64,000 bases of DNA from Ligustrum vulgare (GCA_963555705.1 OY743169.1:1123501-1187500), one strand, 5' to 3'. Positions 20,345 to 32,529 are shown, numbered from the stretch's first letter. Made by a program: numbers and translations. The notes: generated by a model from the sequence alone, not told the origin.

Positions 20345-23222
20345 TCAATGAAATCCTCCGGCGCTCATGGCCTTGCCTGGGGAAACATCGGGGGGTAAAG
20401 ATGGAAGCATGGTGAGTGCAAAAATCCCACTAGCCGCAGCTGCCACAGCGCCCACAACGAATGCCGGTAAGTTACCACCTCCGAACAAGGCGTCCCACGG
20501 TCCACTTAACACCGACACCACCATCTGTTAATGTAATGAAGTATACATCAATTAAAGTAATTAAGCACGATATATATATACTGTCTAATTAATAGATTAT
20601 TAATCCTTACCTGTGGTATAACTATGGCAAGATTTAGAACTCCAAGTGACAGGCCTGGAGAGTAAATAATCACCATCAATGTCAACAGTGAACAATTAAT
20701 TAAATCTTTTTTTTGATAATATTATATATATAGAAATAAAACAGACAGAAAAAAAAAAAAAAACTGAAATAACCTCAACATGCATGGTTGCAGCGATTAC
20801 CTTGTCCTGCTCCAGAATCACTACAATATATAGACGCTAGAGCAAATGGAATGCTGAAAGTCACCTATATATATAGAAATAGAAACAAAATAAATGTAAG
20901 CAGCTACGTCTATGATACATATATATAATCCTCAAATGATCGATCTGACCAATAAATAAATACAGTAAATTATATGATATGACTCAAATCAAAGGTTTCA
21001 GTTCAAGAGCAACCTAAACAACAGCTGAGCTAACTAGCATTGATAAGGACTTCATTCACCATTGGTAATTAATTAGCTAGGTATAATAAATTAATAAAAG
21101 GTATTTCCCATCCAACATCAACAAAGTCAAGAGCCCACCCAAAATTTAAGAAAAACTAGCTAGGCCGCGCACTGTCTGTCTATGTATGTATGTATGTATG
21201 TATGCTCTTGAACCAATATTAATTCCTAATTGCCACATCAATTGAATTCACATGTTACAAAGGTGGACGGACATTCAATGCATTCTTATCAGTGTACCAA
21301 ATCAAATGGTTGCTTAGAAATCAAGTGGAAAGAACAGAATTGACCTACCTTTCTCTTTTGGTTGCTAGCCAGAAAGTCAAATTTGGTCATTAATATTTAT
21401 TTCCTTTTATTAGTGGACTACATTTTTTTTTACCAATTTACTATATGCTATGTAATAAATAAGTTAGGTGAAGACGTGGGCAAGAATACAAGAAGATTAA
21501 ATTTTCCTATTTTTCAAGAAATCAAGACTATGCTCGTGCAGTTGAAGCATGTTTAATGAGAGGAAAAGGAGAGAACTCACCGCTTGAGGAATGCCAAGAA
21601 TAGCAAAGAGGGCCAAAGCACCGACCTTAACGCCAGTGGCCGGTGGTGGATTATGGATGGCATGTCTATGTCGCCGCGTATACTCTGCCAGTTTCGTTAT
21701 CAACACTGTCATGGCCAAGCAAATGGCTAACAAGAAGTTGGCAATACCCCAGAGTCGCTTCACCCCACCAAGTCCACGCGCCAATAACTCGAGAGCGAGG
21801 GAGGTGCACCCCAACACCACAGCACTCAGCATCAGCCCCAGTGCTCCTGCTCGCACCCCATGGTCGTACAACTTACCTTCCCCAACCTTCCCTCCATAAA
21901 CCTCCTTCCCCATCCAATCGGTGTCGAACAACAAGAAAGGGAACCAAGCAATCCAATTTAAACAAGTCACAAAGAGTAAAATCCTCATGGGCCTAGGCAA
22001 CCCCTTCAATGCACCAAATAACTCCCCGAAAACTGGTATTTTTCTCTTCTTAACCACCACTTCACCTCTGTTTTCTGGTGCCTCCGCCTGTGAAGGGACA
22101 GCGGCCGGTTCACGGACAATAATCAAAGCAATTATTGTTAGAGTCATCAAGAGAAATATTGAGAGGAAAAAACAGCTCTTGAGATTTGCACAATACACAT
22201 CACAGGCTTTTGTTTTAGTAAATGGAAACATGTGAAACAAGTGAGTGTATGATCCAGCTGCATAACCGAGCACGTTCCCCACCGCCATGAAGAAAGAAAA
22301 AAAAGCATTTGCAGTCCTCATTTTCTTAGCATTTCCGCCGGAAAGATCAGCCAACAGGGCTCTGCAAGGCCCCTGCAAAAAAATATTAAAAAAAGAAGCA
22401 AAGCAAAATAATTGAAGAAATTATTCTTATTTTTTCAATATATTTCTTCTTTCATCTTTCCACATTAACCGGCCCATTACTGGATTGCTGCTTTTTCAGT
22501 AAACGAAGATTTTTTCCACAAAAAAGCACAAAGCAATGAAAAAGTGCCAAAAAAGGTTAAATTCAAATAAGAAATTATTAACCCATTATCTTCTCAAATT
22601 GATTGAAAACACAAATAAAAAGGAAAAATTATATCCAAAAAATGTGTATAAAGTGGGAAATAAACCCGCATGCAAATATTTTGTGTACTAATAATCCGAT
22701 AGCATATGGAGTTGAAATTTCTATGTAATCAAGTGTATACTTTACCTGTAACATGTTGTTGGCTACGTCAAGGATCCAAAATCCGACTACGAACACAGCA
22801 ATTGCGCGGGGCTTCGCCGTCTTGCCGACGTTGCCGTCGTTGCCGAGGGGGTCACCGGAAGCATGACCAATATCCGCGGCAAACCCAATTAGGAAAACGG
22901 CGACGGCGACAAGTGCGGCACCGGCAGCGATAAAGGGGCGGCGGCGCCCAAAGCGGGAGGAGCAATTGTCACTATAGTAGCCAACAATCGGCTGCACGAA
23001 CAAGCCGGAGACTGGCCCACACAGCCAGATGAAGGCAGCCCAGGTATGGGGAATACCCAGAAGCTGTACATACGGAGTCAACAAAGAGAGCTGAAGGGCC
23101 CATCCGAATTGCACCCCCGCTGCTATGGCCGCCACCGGAATGAGTTTACGCAGCGGCTCTTGCAGTGGTGCAAGTGGTGGTTCTGGCACAACAGTACTGA
23201 ATTTGCTTCCTTCAACCTCCAT
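20345..23222 (-). CDS. SUC2: Sucrose/H+ symporter, SUC2/SUT1 clade
   Basis: Plasma-membrane sucrose-proton symporter of the GPH/MFS family, typically used for phloem loading. Five exons on the minus strand: 22746-23222, 21581-22372, 20801-20864, 20611-20654 and 20345-20524. All junctions are GT-AG, and the total is 1557 bp for 518 residues, a normal length (about 500-530). Visible hallmarks are [20 protein letters not shown] in TM1, GIPH with the conserved His at residue 59, and the loop motif RFGRRRPF at 90-97. [10 protein letters not shown] precedes the first splice, [20 protein letters not shown] follows, and LFDTDWMG is near 307, with the basic central loop before it. FGGGNLPAF and a C-terminus ending GGFH fit the type I clade. 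The Met at 23222 is the first in frame and has the expected short cytosolic N-terminus. No stop or shift was found; this is the only apparently intact host gene in the window. The symbol indicates the clade, since orthology to one Arabidopsis gene cannot be shown. Confidence 0.95.
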
Positions 23223-23348
23223 GGATATATAATTTAACTCTTCACTCTCTCACTTTAGAAATTGTGTATGTATTTATTTCTCTCACTATATGTATATGCA
23301 GTGAATTTACATGCAAAGAGTGTGGATTTTGAGAGGGCATATGGCGGG

Positions 23349-23356
23349 TATTTATA
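23349..23356 (-). promoter_or_regulatory. TATA box of the sucrose transporter gene
   Basis: TATAAATA on the minus strand, about 127 bases upstream of the start codon. This would give a 5' leader of roughly 100 bases. The flanks are GC-richer than the surroundings, as is usual for plant TATA boxes. Confidence 0.7.
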
Positions 23357-23372
23357 AGGGCGTTTGCATGGA

Positions 23373-24045
23373 GTTTTTATGCATAAATAAATGCTATTGG
23401 ATAAAGCTAAAAGGTGGGGAGTTAATGAATTTGGAGAAAAAATCCCAGTTCAGCTGCCTAATTCTCTATTCTGTAATACCGTAACAATTATAAAATATTT
23501 TATTTATATTTTTAAAAATAAAATATTTGATTAAAAAATGAAGAAGGAAAATATACGTTATTAAAAAATAATTTGAAAAATTAGATTGTTTATACATTAA
23601 TTTATAAAGTGATGATTGCATTAAAGAACATGTGTATAATTATCACCTCTGAAAATTTGCAAAGTCCTCAACCTAATTTTCATATTGGAAAAGGGGTTGG
23701 TCGATAATGTGCTCAACGTGATCGAGTGTAGGGTTCGAATCCTGACGGCTGAATAATAAATTTGTGTCCTGTAGCAAGCGTGAGTTATCTTGGTTAGTAA
23801 GACGTTATTAAGTGCCATCCACCCTAACTCTAGAGGCATAACTTGCAATTTACCTTTCGAACTAATAGCTCAGGACAAGATCGGTTTGAGTTTCCAACGT
23901 GTGGGTTATAACTTTTTTTTTTTTTTTCCTGTGTAGAAGCTAGCGATGGCGAGGTGAGGGAAATCAAGATAGTCTCATTCAAGCAGTTGTAGGTTGAACG
24001 AAGGTTATTTGGAGGGAGGTGAGGGTCAGTGGAGCCGGGGGCCCT
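23373..24045. other. Upstream region of the sucrose transporter, no gene
   Basis: AT-rich to about 23690, then a more GC-balanced piece. At about 23690-23760 a box-B-like GGTTCGAATCC with an upstream GGTTGGTCG resembles the Pol III promoter of a tRNA-derived SINE, and a T run follows at about 23912-23927. The SINE reading is weak. No coding region is seen. Confidence 0.4.
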
Positions 24046-24222
24046 CAGGGGCGAATCCAGGAGGTCGATCCAGTACGAACGAATTTGATTGAGCACGAGC
24101 GGACACTACAAGGTAAGTAGAAAAAAAAAATTTAACACAAAAATTACAAGATAAAATGAAAAATTTTGCGGATCCAGCACGAGCGACCGAACGCCCTCGT
24201 ACTAAGCTGGATCCGCCCCAGG
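24046..24222. mobile_element. hAT-like MITE, about 180 bp
   Basis: Left end CAGGGGCGAATCCAG and right end CTGGATCCGCCCCAG are imperfect inverted repeats of about 15 bases. GGGGCCCT on the left and GGGGCCTG on the right could be a slightly decayed 8-bp target duplication. CAGGGGCG-type ends and an 8-bp duplication are typical of hAT elements. There is no coding capacity. Confidence 0.5.
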
Positions 24223-24540
24223 GGCCTGGGTCACAATAGAAATCAACTTTTTTTTATATATATAATAAAATAAAAAATAATTTTTTTTTTGTTTTCACAG
24301 TAATTTGTATTGTAATATTTTATAGTTATTATATTATATTAATACAGGTGATCCCACCACCCCTCATAATCAGGATTCCTGAATCGGGGTCCTGAAATTT
24401 TCCCTATCATATTCTCGTTTATCGGTTTATGTGACGTGCTAATAGTAATTTGTGTAAGTACAATGTAATTGGTTTATGAAAATTGTACAAATTGGAATTT
24501 GAATGATTGATACATTTTTAATTTTTTTGTTTGTATTTAA

Positions 24541-24722
24541 AATTAAGTGTGTGTTTGGTATTTTTTAAAAAGAGATCTTTTTTTTAAATGAAGAGTAATT
24601 TTTAGGAGAATGAATGATTGAGATTTGGTTAAAAAAATCAAATATGGTGGACTTAACTTTTAATGGATGGGTGAGATTGAATACTTTAGGAAAAAAAGAT
24701 TTAAAGAATATCAAATAAGGGC
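24541..24722. repeat. MITE-like repeat (member 2)
   Basis: Inverted ends GTGTGTTTGGTATTTT and AATATCAAATAAGGGCTAA around a body with TTGAGATTTGG and GGTGAGATTGA. Same general design as the units at 19248, 33659, 34155, 35523 and 43025. Confidence 0.5.
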
Positions 24723-25226
24723 TAAATTTTGACAATTAATTTTTATTAAACAATTGTTCTGTCAGTAATTTTTATTAAAATAATAATGTAACAATATGAA
24801 TAGAAAAATTGCTAATCTATATCTATCTATACATATATAATAATAGGATAGCAGTTACCATTTTACACACATAGTTTCCCGCACATTTTCACATGTCATT
24901 TTAGGAAATTTTTTATTTTTGTCAATTTATTTTAATACTTGAATTAGAAAAATTCATTTAATGCATGTAATAAATGATTTATATATATATATTTTGATAA
25001 TTATTGCATTATTTTAAAGTCCAAAAATATGCAATATGGATGTCAAATTCAAGATCTCAACGAGAAATCTATACATATATATAATAATAGGATAACTGTC
25101 ACCATTTTACGCACATAGTTTTCCATCCAGTTTCACATGTCATTTTAGGAAATTTCTTATTTTTGTCAATTTATTTCAATACTTGAATTGGAAAAGTTCA
25201 ATTAATGCATGTAATAAATGTTTATG

Positions 25227-25282
<56 letters not shown>

Positions 25283-25499
25283 AGTCAAATTATATTATTT
25301 TTTCTTTTGATAATTATTGCATTATTTTGAAGTCCAAAAATATGCAATATGGGTGTCAAATTCAAAATCTCAAGTCTCAACGAAAAATTTAATACAAACT
25401 AAGAAATGAGAGTAAAGTCTAAACATATCATTCGTAAAATCGTTTTAAATACTAAATGTAAAAATTTTACTTATACTTTTTGTTTTTCCCAACATCTAA

Positions 25500-25812
25500 G
25501 GCCCCGTTCTCTTCGTTATTTTGATCCCGTTTTGAATTTTCGATTTTTTGAAATATCGAAAATGCGTTCACTTTACCCATTTTCAGAAACGCGTTTTCCA
25601 AAAATAAAAAAAAAAAATACAAAGGAAACTCAAAACGAGTTTATTGCGTTTTGGATATTTTGTGTTAAAAAGTCCAAAACGACCAAAACGCGAGTTTTGG
25701 ATTTTTTTTTTTTTTTTTGTAAATGTGAGACATTTCTTTCACTTGAAATTCTTATATTAATTTGTCATTATATATAGATCAATGTTATGATTTTTTTTTT
25801 TTTTTTGTAATT

Positions 25813-25846
<34 letters not shown>

Positions 25847-26599
25847 AATGTGAGACACTTCCTTCACTTGAAATTCTTATATTATTTTGTCATTATATAT
25901 AGATCCATGTTAAGATTATTTTTTTTTTGGTAAATTTTTTATTATTATTATTTTTTTTTTTGTAAAAGCAAGACACTTCTTTCACTTGAAGTTCTTATGT
26001 TATTTTGTCATTATATATATAGATCCATGCTAAGTTTTTTTTTTTTTTTTTTTTTTTTTTTTGTAATTTTTTTTTTTTATTATTATTTTTTTTTTTTGTA
26101 AAAGTGAGACACTTCATTCACTTGAAATTCTTATGTTATTTTGCCATTATATATAGATCCATTTTAAGATTTTTTTTGTAAATTATTTATTATTTATTAT
26201 TATTATTATTTTGTAAAAGTAAGACACTTCCTTCATTTGAAATTCTTATGTTATTTTGCCATTATATATAGATCCATGTTAAGATTTTGTTGGCATGTGA
26301 TTAAATTTTTATTTAGCTGAATCAATATTAATGATGAATTTATTGACATAGAGAACTAACTGATTTATTAACATTAACATTAATGCAATTCAACAAATCA
26401 ACCATTTTCTATATATAAAATATCACAAAATAAATATATCAAAAAATTACAAAGTAAACGCATTTTTCAGTTTTCTATTTTTGAAAACAGTTTTCCAAAA
26501 TCACAAAGAGAACATGTTTTCAGCAATCCCAAAACAAACAACCAAAATCCAAAATTCAAAACTCAAAATCCAAAATCGAAACACAAAGAGAACGACCCC
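25500..26599. mobile_element. PIF/Harbinger-like element nested in the Helitron
   Basis: Inverted ends GGCCCCGTTCTCTTCG and (reverse complement of the right end) GGGGTCGTTCTCTTTG, flanked by TAA at 25497-25499 and 26600-26602. TAA duplications and GG(C/G)CC-type ends fit the PIF/Harbinger (Tourist) superfamily. The ends stay complementary further inwards (CGAAAA and CAAAACG-rich arms). The centre is filled by a five-unit minisatellite. No transposase is seen. Confidence 0.65.
25720..26290. repeat. Five-unit minisatellite, about 110-120 bp period
   Basis: The unit core is GAGACACTTCCTTCACTTGA, then AATTCTTATATTATTTTG and CATTATATATAGATCCATG, followed by variable T and TTA tracts. Copies start near 25727, 25850, 25968, 26104 and 26222. 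It lies in the middle of the PIF/Harbinger-like element. Confidence 0.85.
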
Positions 26600-27370
26600 T
26601 AACCTTTTTAATTTATCTCATTTAAGTCATATAATGATACATATAATTTCATATATAAATTCAATTTGACCTAAATAATTAATTTTGAATATTTTTCTTA
26701 TCAAATTGAAAGAAATAATAAATATTCGATATTTCTAAATAAATTCAACTAAATCATTTAATTTTCTACAACTTTAGGTTTCGATAAACTTATTTGGTTC
26801 AATTTGTAAATAGAAGGTATTAGCAAAATCATTCTATTTAAAAATAGAATATGGTTAACACGTTTATTTAGCATGCACAAAAATATTATATGCAATTATG
26901 GAAAATGAGTTTTAAAAAATGTGTGGTTGAGAATGAATATTGAAAAAGATTATTTTCGAATAATCAATTCTATACGAATAAGTGATATCAATTACCGGGA
27001 GTCGATAAATTAATTCTGTAAATGTATATTAGCCTCTTTATTTCATTTTACGATTTGAAAATTGTAAATATTTCAACTTTTAGAAATCTAAAGACCGAAA
27101 GCTCGACTTTAGTCGTTAAATCAAAATTGTAAAGTAGAGAATAAGTCTCATGTTCATATCTTACTTTGCCTGGATAGACTAAGAAAATTAGAGAATGAAC
27201 AATTAGTTGTTAAAAGAAATATGTAAGTCGTAATTTTATTTTTTACTTTTTTTTAGTATTTTTCATTATATATGAATGGACAATTTATGTCTGACATTAT
27301 ACTTTTACAACTTATTCAATAAATAATTATTAATTATATCTTTCGTGCATCGCACGGGTGCGATTACTAG

Positions 27371-27889
27371 TATGAAGAAAGAAGAATCAATTAATGTAAT
27401 AATATTTATTAAAACTAATCATTATTTTTAGGAAAACACTTGAAATTAATAATTAAAGCTTAAAAAATAAAAATATACTAAAAAAGTATTTGATAAAAAA
27501 AAAATTTTGGGAAGAATGCGATGAAAAACAATATGTAAAAAGAAAAGCGTTGGTCCTAAGAAAAATATGTAAGTTGAGTCTTATAGTATGAGCCTAATTT
27601 TTCAGTTCAAGATTTTTTAAAAAAAGAAAATTTTATTTATTGATAGTTAAATCTAAAAATTGACTTGATATGTTCACGTTACAATCGTTAAAACACTTAA
27701 TTCTTGACTTGTTTCCTCGCAAGATGAGAAAACAATTCACCGATCCGCAAGTTTATTAAAATAATAATTATATGTTGTAAAAATGGTACTTTCTCTATCC
27801 CACAAAGATAGACTCACTTGTATTTTCATGCAAATTAGGAAAACATAATTAACATACGTTAGAAATGTTTTTACTTACATTTTACTTAA
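27371..27889. other. Spacer between two oppositely oriented Helitrons
   Basis: AT-rich, with no gene and no recognisable element. It separates the CTAG end of the plus-strand Helitron from that of the minus-strand Helitron, so the two 3' ends face each other about 0.5 kb apart. Confidence 0.5.
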
Positions 27890-29631
27890 CTAGTGTCATA
27901 CCCGTGCGATGCACGGTCATTTGTTACTCACATATATCGATTTTATATAGTAACTTATGAAATTAATATATTTAATTGAAATGTGAAACGAATGAAGACA
28001 ATTAATTACAAAAAATGTACAATTAAACATCCCTTAACTTTTTTTACGGTTCGTATATTTAGCGTTCTAGAAAATTTACATTCAGAATTTTATTAAAATG
28101 AAAAGTTAAAAATAAATCGATGAACGCTCTAATTTTATTCTCTTTCATTTTCTATTTTTTAAGAGAAAATATTTATGTGATACTGATAACTTTTTATTTT
28201 ATTTTCTTACGAATTTAAAAAAAATATATAATTGATTTTCATATGTTAACATATGAAATGAATATTTAATTAAGAATGAGAAACCAAAAAAAGACAATTG
28301 ATTACAAAAGGTACAATAATACACACCTTAATTTTTATTTTTTTTACGGTTAGTATATTTACTGTTCCAAAATATTTCTTTAAACATTGTAATTTAAATT
28401 GACTTAAAGCTTAAAGTGAGAAAATAAAATTACATTTGAATAGAATTTGTAATAAGTGAAAAAATAGATATAAATGTGATATACGCTCAAGATTTTATTA
28501 AAATGATAATGAAAGAAAAATAGATCGATGAATGCTCCTATTTTATTCCCTTTCATTTTCTATTTTTGAAAAAAAAAAATATTTATGTAATATTGATAAT
28601 GTTTTTTGTTTTTTATTTTTACCAATTAGAAAAAAAAATTGTAAGTGGTTTTAAAGAGGGAAGGTAGACCAAGAAATTTTGGGACGATTTGATATTTGAC
28701 ACGATTTTACTTACAATACACTTTTAGTTTAATATCACTATTATCTTGTATTAAACTTCTAGTTGAAATCTTCGATTTGACATCCATATTATATATTTTT
28801 TCGATTTCAAAATAATACAATTATTATTAAAATAATAATAATTAATAAAAAACATAGTTTTTAGATAGTATTAAATAAATTAAATAATATAATTTAAAAT
28901 GAATGAGATATTGAGTAAAATTAAAAAATATAAACAATTTTACATTTGATCTTTGAAATGATTTTACGGACAATATGTTATATGTTCTCGCTTGTTAGCT
29001 CGTATTAAACTTCTCGTTGAGATATTCGATTTGGCATCCATAATACATATTTTTCTAATTATAAATATAATAAAATAATTATCAAGTGAATAATAATTAT
29101 TAAAAAAAAAATAGTTTTTATACATTAAAATAGATTAAAATCTTGATATCATCAATAGCATATTATGAATTCTAATGTTATGTATCATAATAATTGCTAA
29201 AATATTTATTACATTATTTTTCTTGCATATTATTTTTGTGCATAGATTTTCAGATTTAGAAAGTCATTTTGGGTGAGAAATTATGTGCGTGTTATTTTTG
29301 ACATTAACTTTATTTTTATATATGTATAGATAGATAGATTAAATATTTTTCGACTTAAATATAATAAAATAATTATCTAGTGAATAATAACTATTACAAA
29401 ACAAAAAAAAGTTTATACATTAAAATAAATCAAAATTTTGATGTCATTAATAACATCGCATGAATTCTAATGTTATGTGTCATAACAATTGCTAAATTAT
29501 TTATTACATTATTTTTTTACATTAATTAAGCTTGTTTTGAAAGATTCTTTAAATTTCTAAATTTAGAAAGGAGTTTAGGGTGGAAATTGGATTTTTCCTT
29601 TTTTGGCATGTATTCTATTTTTATATATAGA
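27890..29631 (-). mobile_element. Non-autonomous Helitron, minus strand, 1.7 kb, repeated 5' end
   Basis: Read on the minus strand, the 3' end is the hairpin CCGTGC-ATC-GCACGG (plus 27902-27916) and CTAG followed by T, terminus at 27890. The 5' end TCTATATATAAAAATAG follows an A and lies at 29631. A second 5'-like end TCTATACATATATAAAAA, also after an A, lies at 29330. The 5' segment is thus repeated in tandem (about 29050-29330 and 29331-29631), with a third, weaker copy near 28700-28900. Another internal duplication is visible between about 27940-28230 and 28250-28620. No protein is encoded. Confidence 0.7.
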
Positions 29632-29632
29632 T

Positions 29633-30680
29633 AGAAGTTGATTTCTAAGATTTGCCTCTTAGTCCCAAGCTTTCCAAAAGTATTTTATTTTAGCGCCAAA
29701 TATTGCAGATTGTTTATTTCAATCCCTTTAATTTTTTTTAAATGTTTTTATTTAGCCCTATTAACTTCTGAAAACTATGAGTTGGGCCCTTGGTTTATGA
29801 TGAACCCTATTTCTGCCCATAAACTTTTAAATTCCAACTTTCTTTAAAAATTTAATTTAACCTCTAAACTTTAATTTATCACTTTAAAACTTAAATTTTC
29901 GAAGTTCTAAATTAATTTAATTTTTCTTTTGGCTAGAACGAAATATTTCGTGATTTAGAAGATTGACGTGACTTTCCAGCTCCATTTTTTTCAAACTCGT
30001 AAATTGAGGTTGACTCGCCTACACTAATTAGTTTAAATTATAATTGCATGCACTGTGTGAATTTTACGTGATTTAAATGCTTTAATAAAAGAGACAAGAC
30101 AATAATATCTCTTATGAGATAAATAAAAAAAACAGAATGATGTGGTTATGCATACTTAAATGTTTTAATGCATGAGATAATGATGTTGTTATGCATAACT
30201 TAAATACTTAAATGCATGAGATGAGACTATCCACACCTTATGATTTTTAAAGAGCCTATGATTACGATGATGTGGTCACTGTATTAGTTGCATAATTATG
30301 TATTCAATTATTCTGTAAATTAATTATTGACAATGAGTCTACTGAATATTTCTTTTGAAATGCTCATTCAATTTTTAACAGCTTTTGTAAATTTCGGAGA
30401 TGGTGGCAAATGAAGGGCAATGGTGACAAACTAATAGATGAAGCTATATATATTTTTTGAAAATAATGATTAATGAGTTGATAATTTATTTTTTCGTTAC
30501 AAAACTTAAGAATTTTAAATTTAGAAATTTATGAGTTTTTAAATAAATTTGTTTGATTTAAGTTCCCATTGCTAATTTATAAATAAATATGATGTTTAGA
30601 ATTCAGTTTATTTTCCACAATAAAGTTAGATTTAAAGGATGACGTGGCATCCCAAACTTTACGAAATTCGGGACGTTACA
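29633..30680 (-). mobile_element. Truncated inverted copy of the 2.9 kb LTR (copy C)
   Basis: Read on the minus strand it begins TGTAACGTCCCGAATTTCG at 30680 and follows LTR copies A and B through the block with CGCCACCATCTCC, AAACTGTTAAAA, and the AGTAGACTCAT segment. It stops within the GGGACTAA repeat zone near 29650, where the Helitron 5' end abuts. The 3' half of the LTR is missing and no target duplication can be paired. Confidence 0.75.
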
Positions 30681-32529
30681 CTTCACTTTCAGTAGGTGAC
30701 AACCTCGCCACAAGAACCCCCACTGGGGATCATAAATGGAAGGGGAGCTGAGAAGACTATTTTGGTAAGAAATATTTCATATATCTCCCATACCAATAGA
30801 GGTATCAAGTCGAGTGACAGAATCAACAAAGCCAAAAGAATTTCTTCTTGATAAAAATTGGAAATATTTGATTCATTGAGATCAGAAGACTAAGAGCATT
30901 TCTAACTGTGGTGTAAGTTTAGGTGAAAATTAACAACTCGGAGACAACTTTTACCTCCCAATGTACACCACGGTAGATCTAAACAAAAATTGTGCTCCAA
31001 TGGATATATGTAAATTAAAACTTGTAAATTTCATCACATTTTTTACAAAAATATTCTTACTTGTAAATTTCTTAAATTAATTTATTTTCAATTTGTGTAT
31101 TTATATGTTTATTAAAAACAAATCTATTTAAAGATTTTGAAATTTGGTTAAGAAATAAAAAATCTAAGGATTTTTAATTTTAAATTTACTCTTCCAAAAT
31201 AATACACAAAAACCCAAGCAATACACAAAGTTCATCCGCATATATGGGGATATAGCTTGGATTAAAATGAATATAAAACATTCAATAACAGCTGTATTTT
31301 GTACAACGTTTGTAGCAGAAGTGGGCCACGAAAGTGTAAAAGTAGATGCAAATGTGCATCCATTTTTAGATCTTTGGCCGGAATAAGTTTTAAATCTAAT
31401 CAATGGAGACCATTCTGGAGAATTGGGAGATCTAAAATACTAATTATATCTAATATAGGACACCAATGGAGATTTTTTAATCAATTTCATGGTTATCGCT
31501 GGAGTGGTGCTTTCTAGAGGAAATAAAGGATGAAGACGATAAGATATGAATGAATAATAAGGGCTCAACCTTCTTTATGGAATATATCAGAAGATAAAGA
31601 GTCGGAATATAAACAGTTGTGCATCTACAAGATTACGAAAATCAAAGGGTCAGATTTTGAAGAAGGTTCGTTGGAACAAGATCCACATTGGAGTTGAAAG
31701 ACCAGAAGAAATATCAGAAGTTTCACATGTTTTGGGATCCTATGATTGCAAAGTTCAGTAAAATACTTTGAATATGACAAAATTAGTTATTTGACATTAA
31801 TTTAGCCATATTAGAGGTAATTGTAGACACATAAAAATACTCAATTTAAATGTTCAATATGGAAGTACTAAACATAAGAGCTCATTAAAAATATCTGGGT
31901 AATGTGGAGAAATTTGGGTGATTAAGCGATTGCAAAACATGTCTGGACGATTGGGTAATGAGCAAGCAAAGAAGTAGTTTCCTCAACTTACACCACAATT
32001 CAAGGTAATATTTTGGAGCCATTGCTACCAGTTACCATGACATGAATGGTTAATGAGAATGTGGATAAAGCCAGTTGGATCACACGGGAAGTTTCTTGAA
32101 GAAATGGATGACGATTTTGTGAGGAAGTGGAGAGTTGTTATTTCACATCAGTTACGAAGCCAAGGCGATAAATTAGAAATTCAAAATAGCAAGTAGTGAG
32201 TAGAATTTGTATATATTGTAGAAAGTTAGACTCTCAAAACAGAGATGTAATTTTCTTATCTAAAATTTTAGGACTATCCTAGTTTAATTTGTGTGCTTGA
32301 GCCACTTTGAGGAGTCTTATAAATCAAGATTTCTTTAGTTCAATCACCCATTTTTTGGAACTTTGTCTCAAGAAGTTTGTCCATTACACTTTCATTTGAT
32401 TCCTTTTAATTTTTAGTACGAGCGAAACAACACTTGCACGAAACAATGAGTCTTGAATGCGAAGGGTAAACATGAAATCCTCAATGGTAATGAGTGTCAG
32501 ATGCATAGTAAAAGTCTAAAAAGCATAGA
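30681..32529. other. Non-coding region with a MITE-like inverted repeat
   Basis: At about 30893-31002 GAGCATTTCTAACTGTGGTG faces ACACCACGG and TTGTGCTCCAATGG, a hairpin-like MITE of about 110 bases. The rest (31240-32430) is less AT-rich and has many short frames, for example a possible KFLEEMDDDFVRKWRV near 32090. I recognise no family; it may be a decayed retrotransposon or gene fragment. Confidence 0.4.

Larger units (their letters stand above)
24826..27370 (+). mobile_element. Non-autonomous Helitron, 2.5 kb, with duplicated 5' end
   Basis: The 5' end TCTATACATATATAATAATA follows an A at 24825. The 3' end has the hairpin CGTGC-ATC-GCACG at 27344-27356 and CTAG at 27367-27370 followed by T. 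The 5' terminal segment occurs twice in tandem, 24826-25067 and 25068-25386, each starting TCTATACATATAT after an A. The second unit is lengthened by an AT tract (about 25231-25278). A PIF/Harbinger-like element is nested at 25500-26599. No protein is encoded. The 5' end belongs to the same family as the one at 50822. Confidence 0.75.

Noticed and set aside
21591..22235. Plus-strand ORFs across the sucrose transporter
   Set aside because: They are complements of the large second exon of a clearly conserved minus-strand gene.
22629..22745. Reading through the first exon end of the sucrose transporter as coding
   Set aside because: The extension after residue 159 is not conserved in the family, and a GT donor at 22745 joins precisely to the conserved [14 protein letters not shown] exon.
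23690..23760. tRNA gene
   Set aside because: Only a box-B-like word and a weak box A; no cloverleaf or acceptor stem can be drawn. At most a SINE fragment.
31164..31520. Overlapping ORFs on both strands as a small gene
   Set aside because: No family resemblance and no splice context; composition is typical of non-coding sequence.
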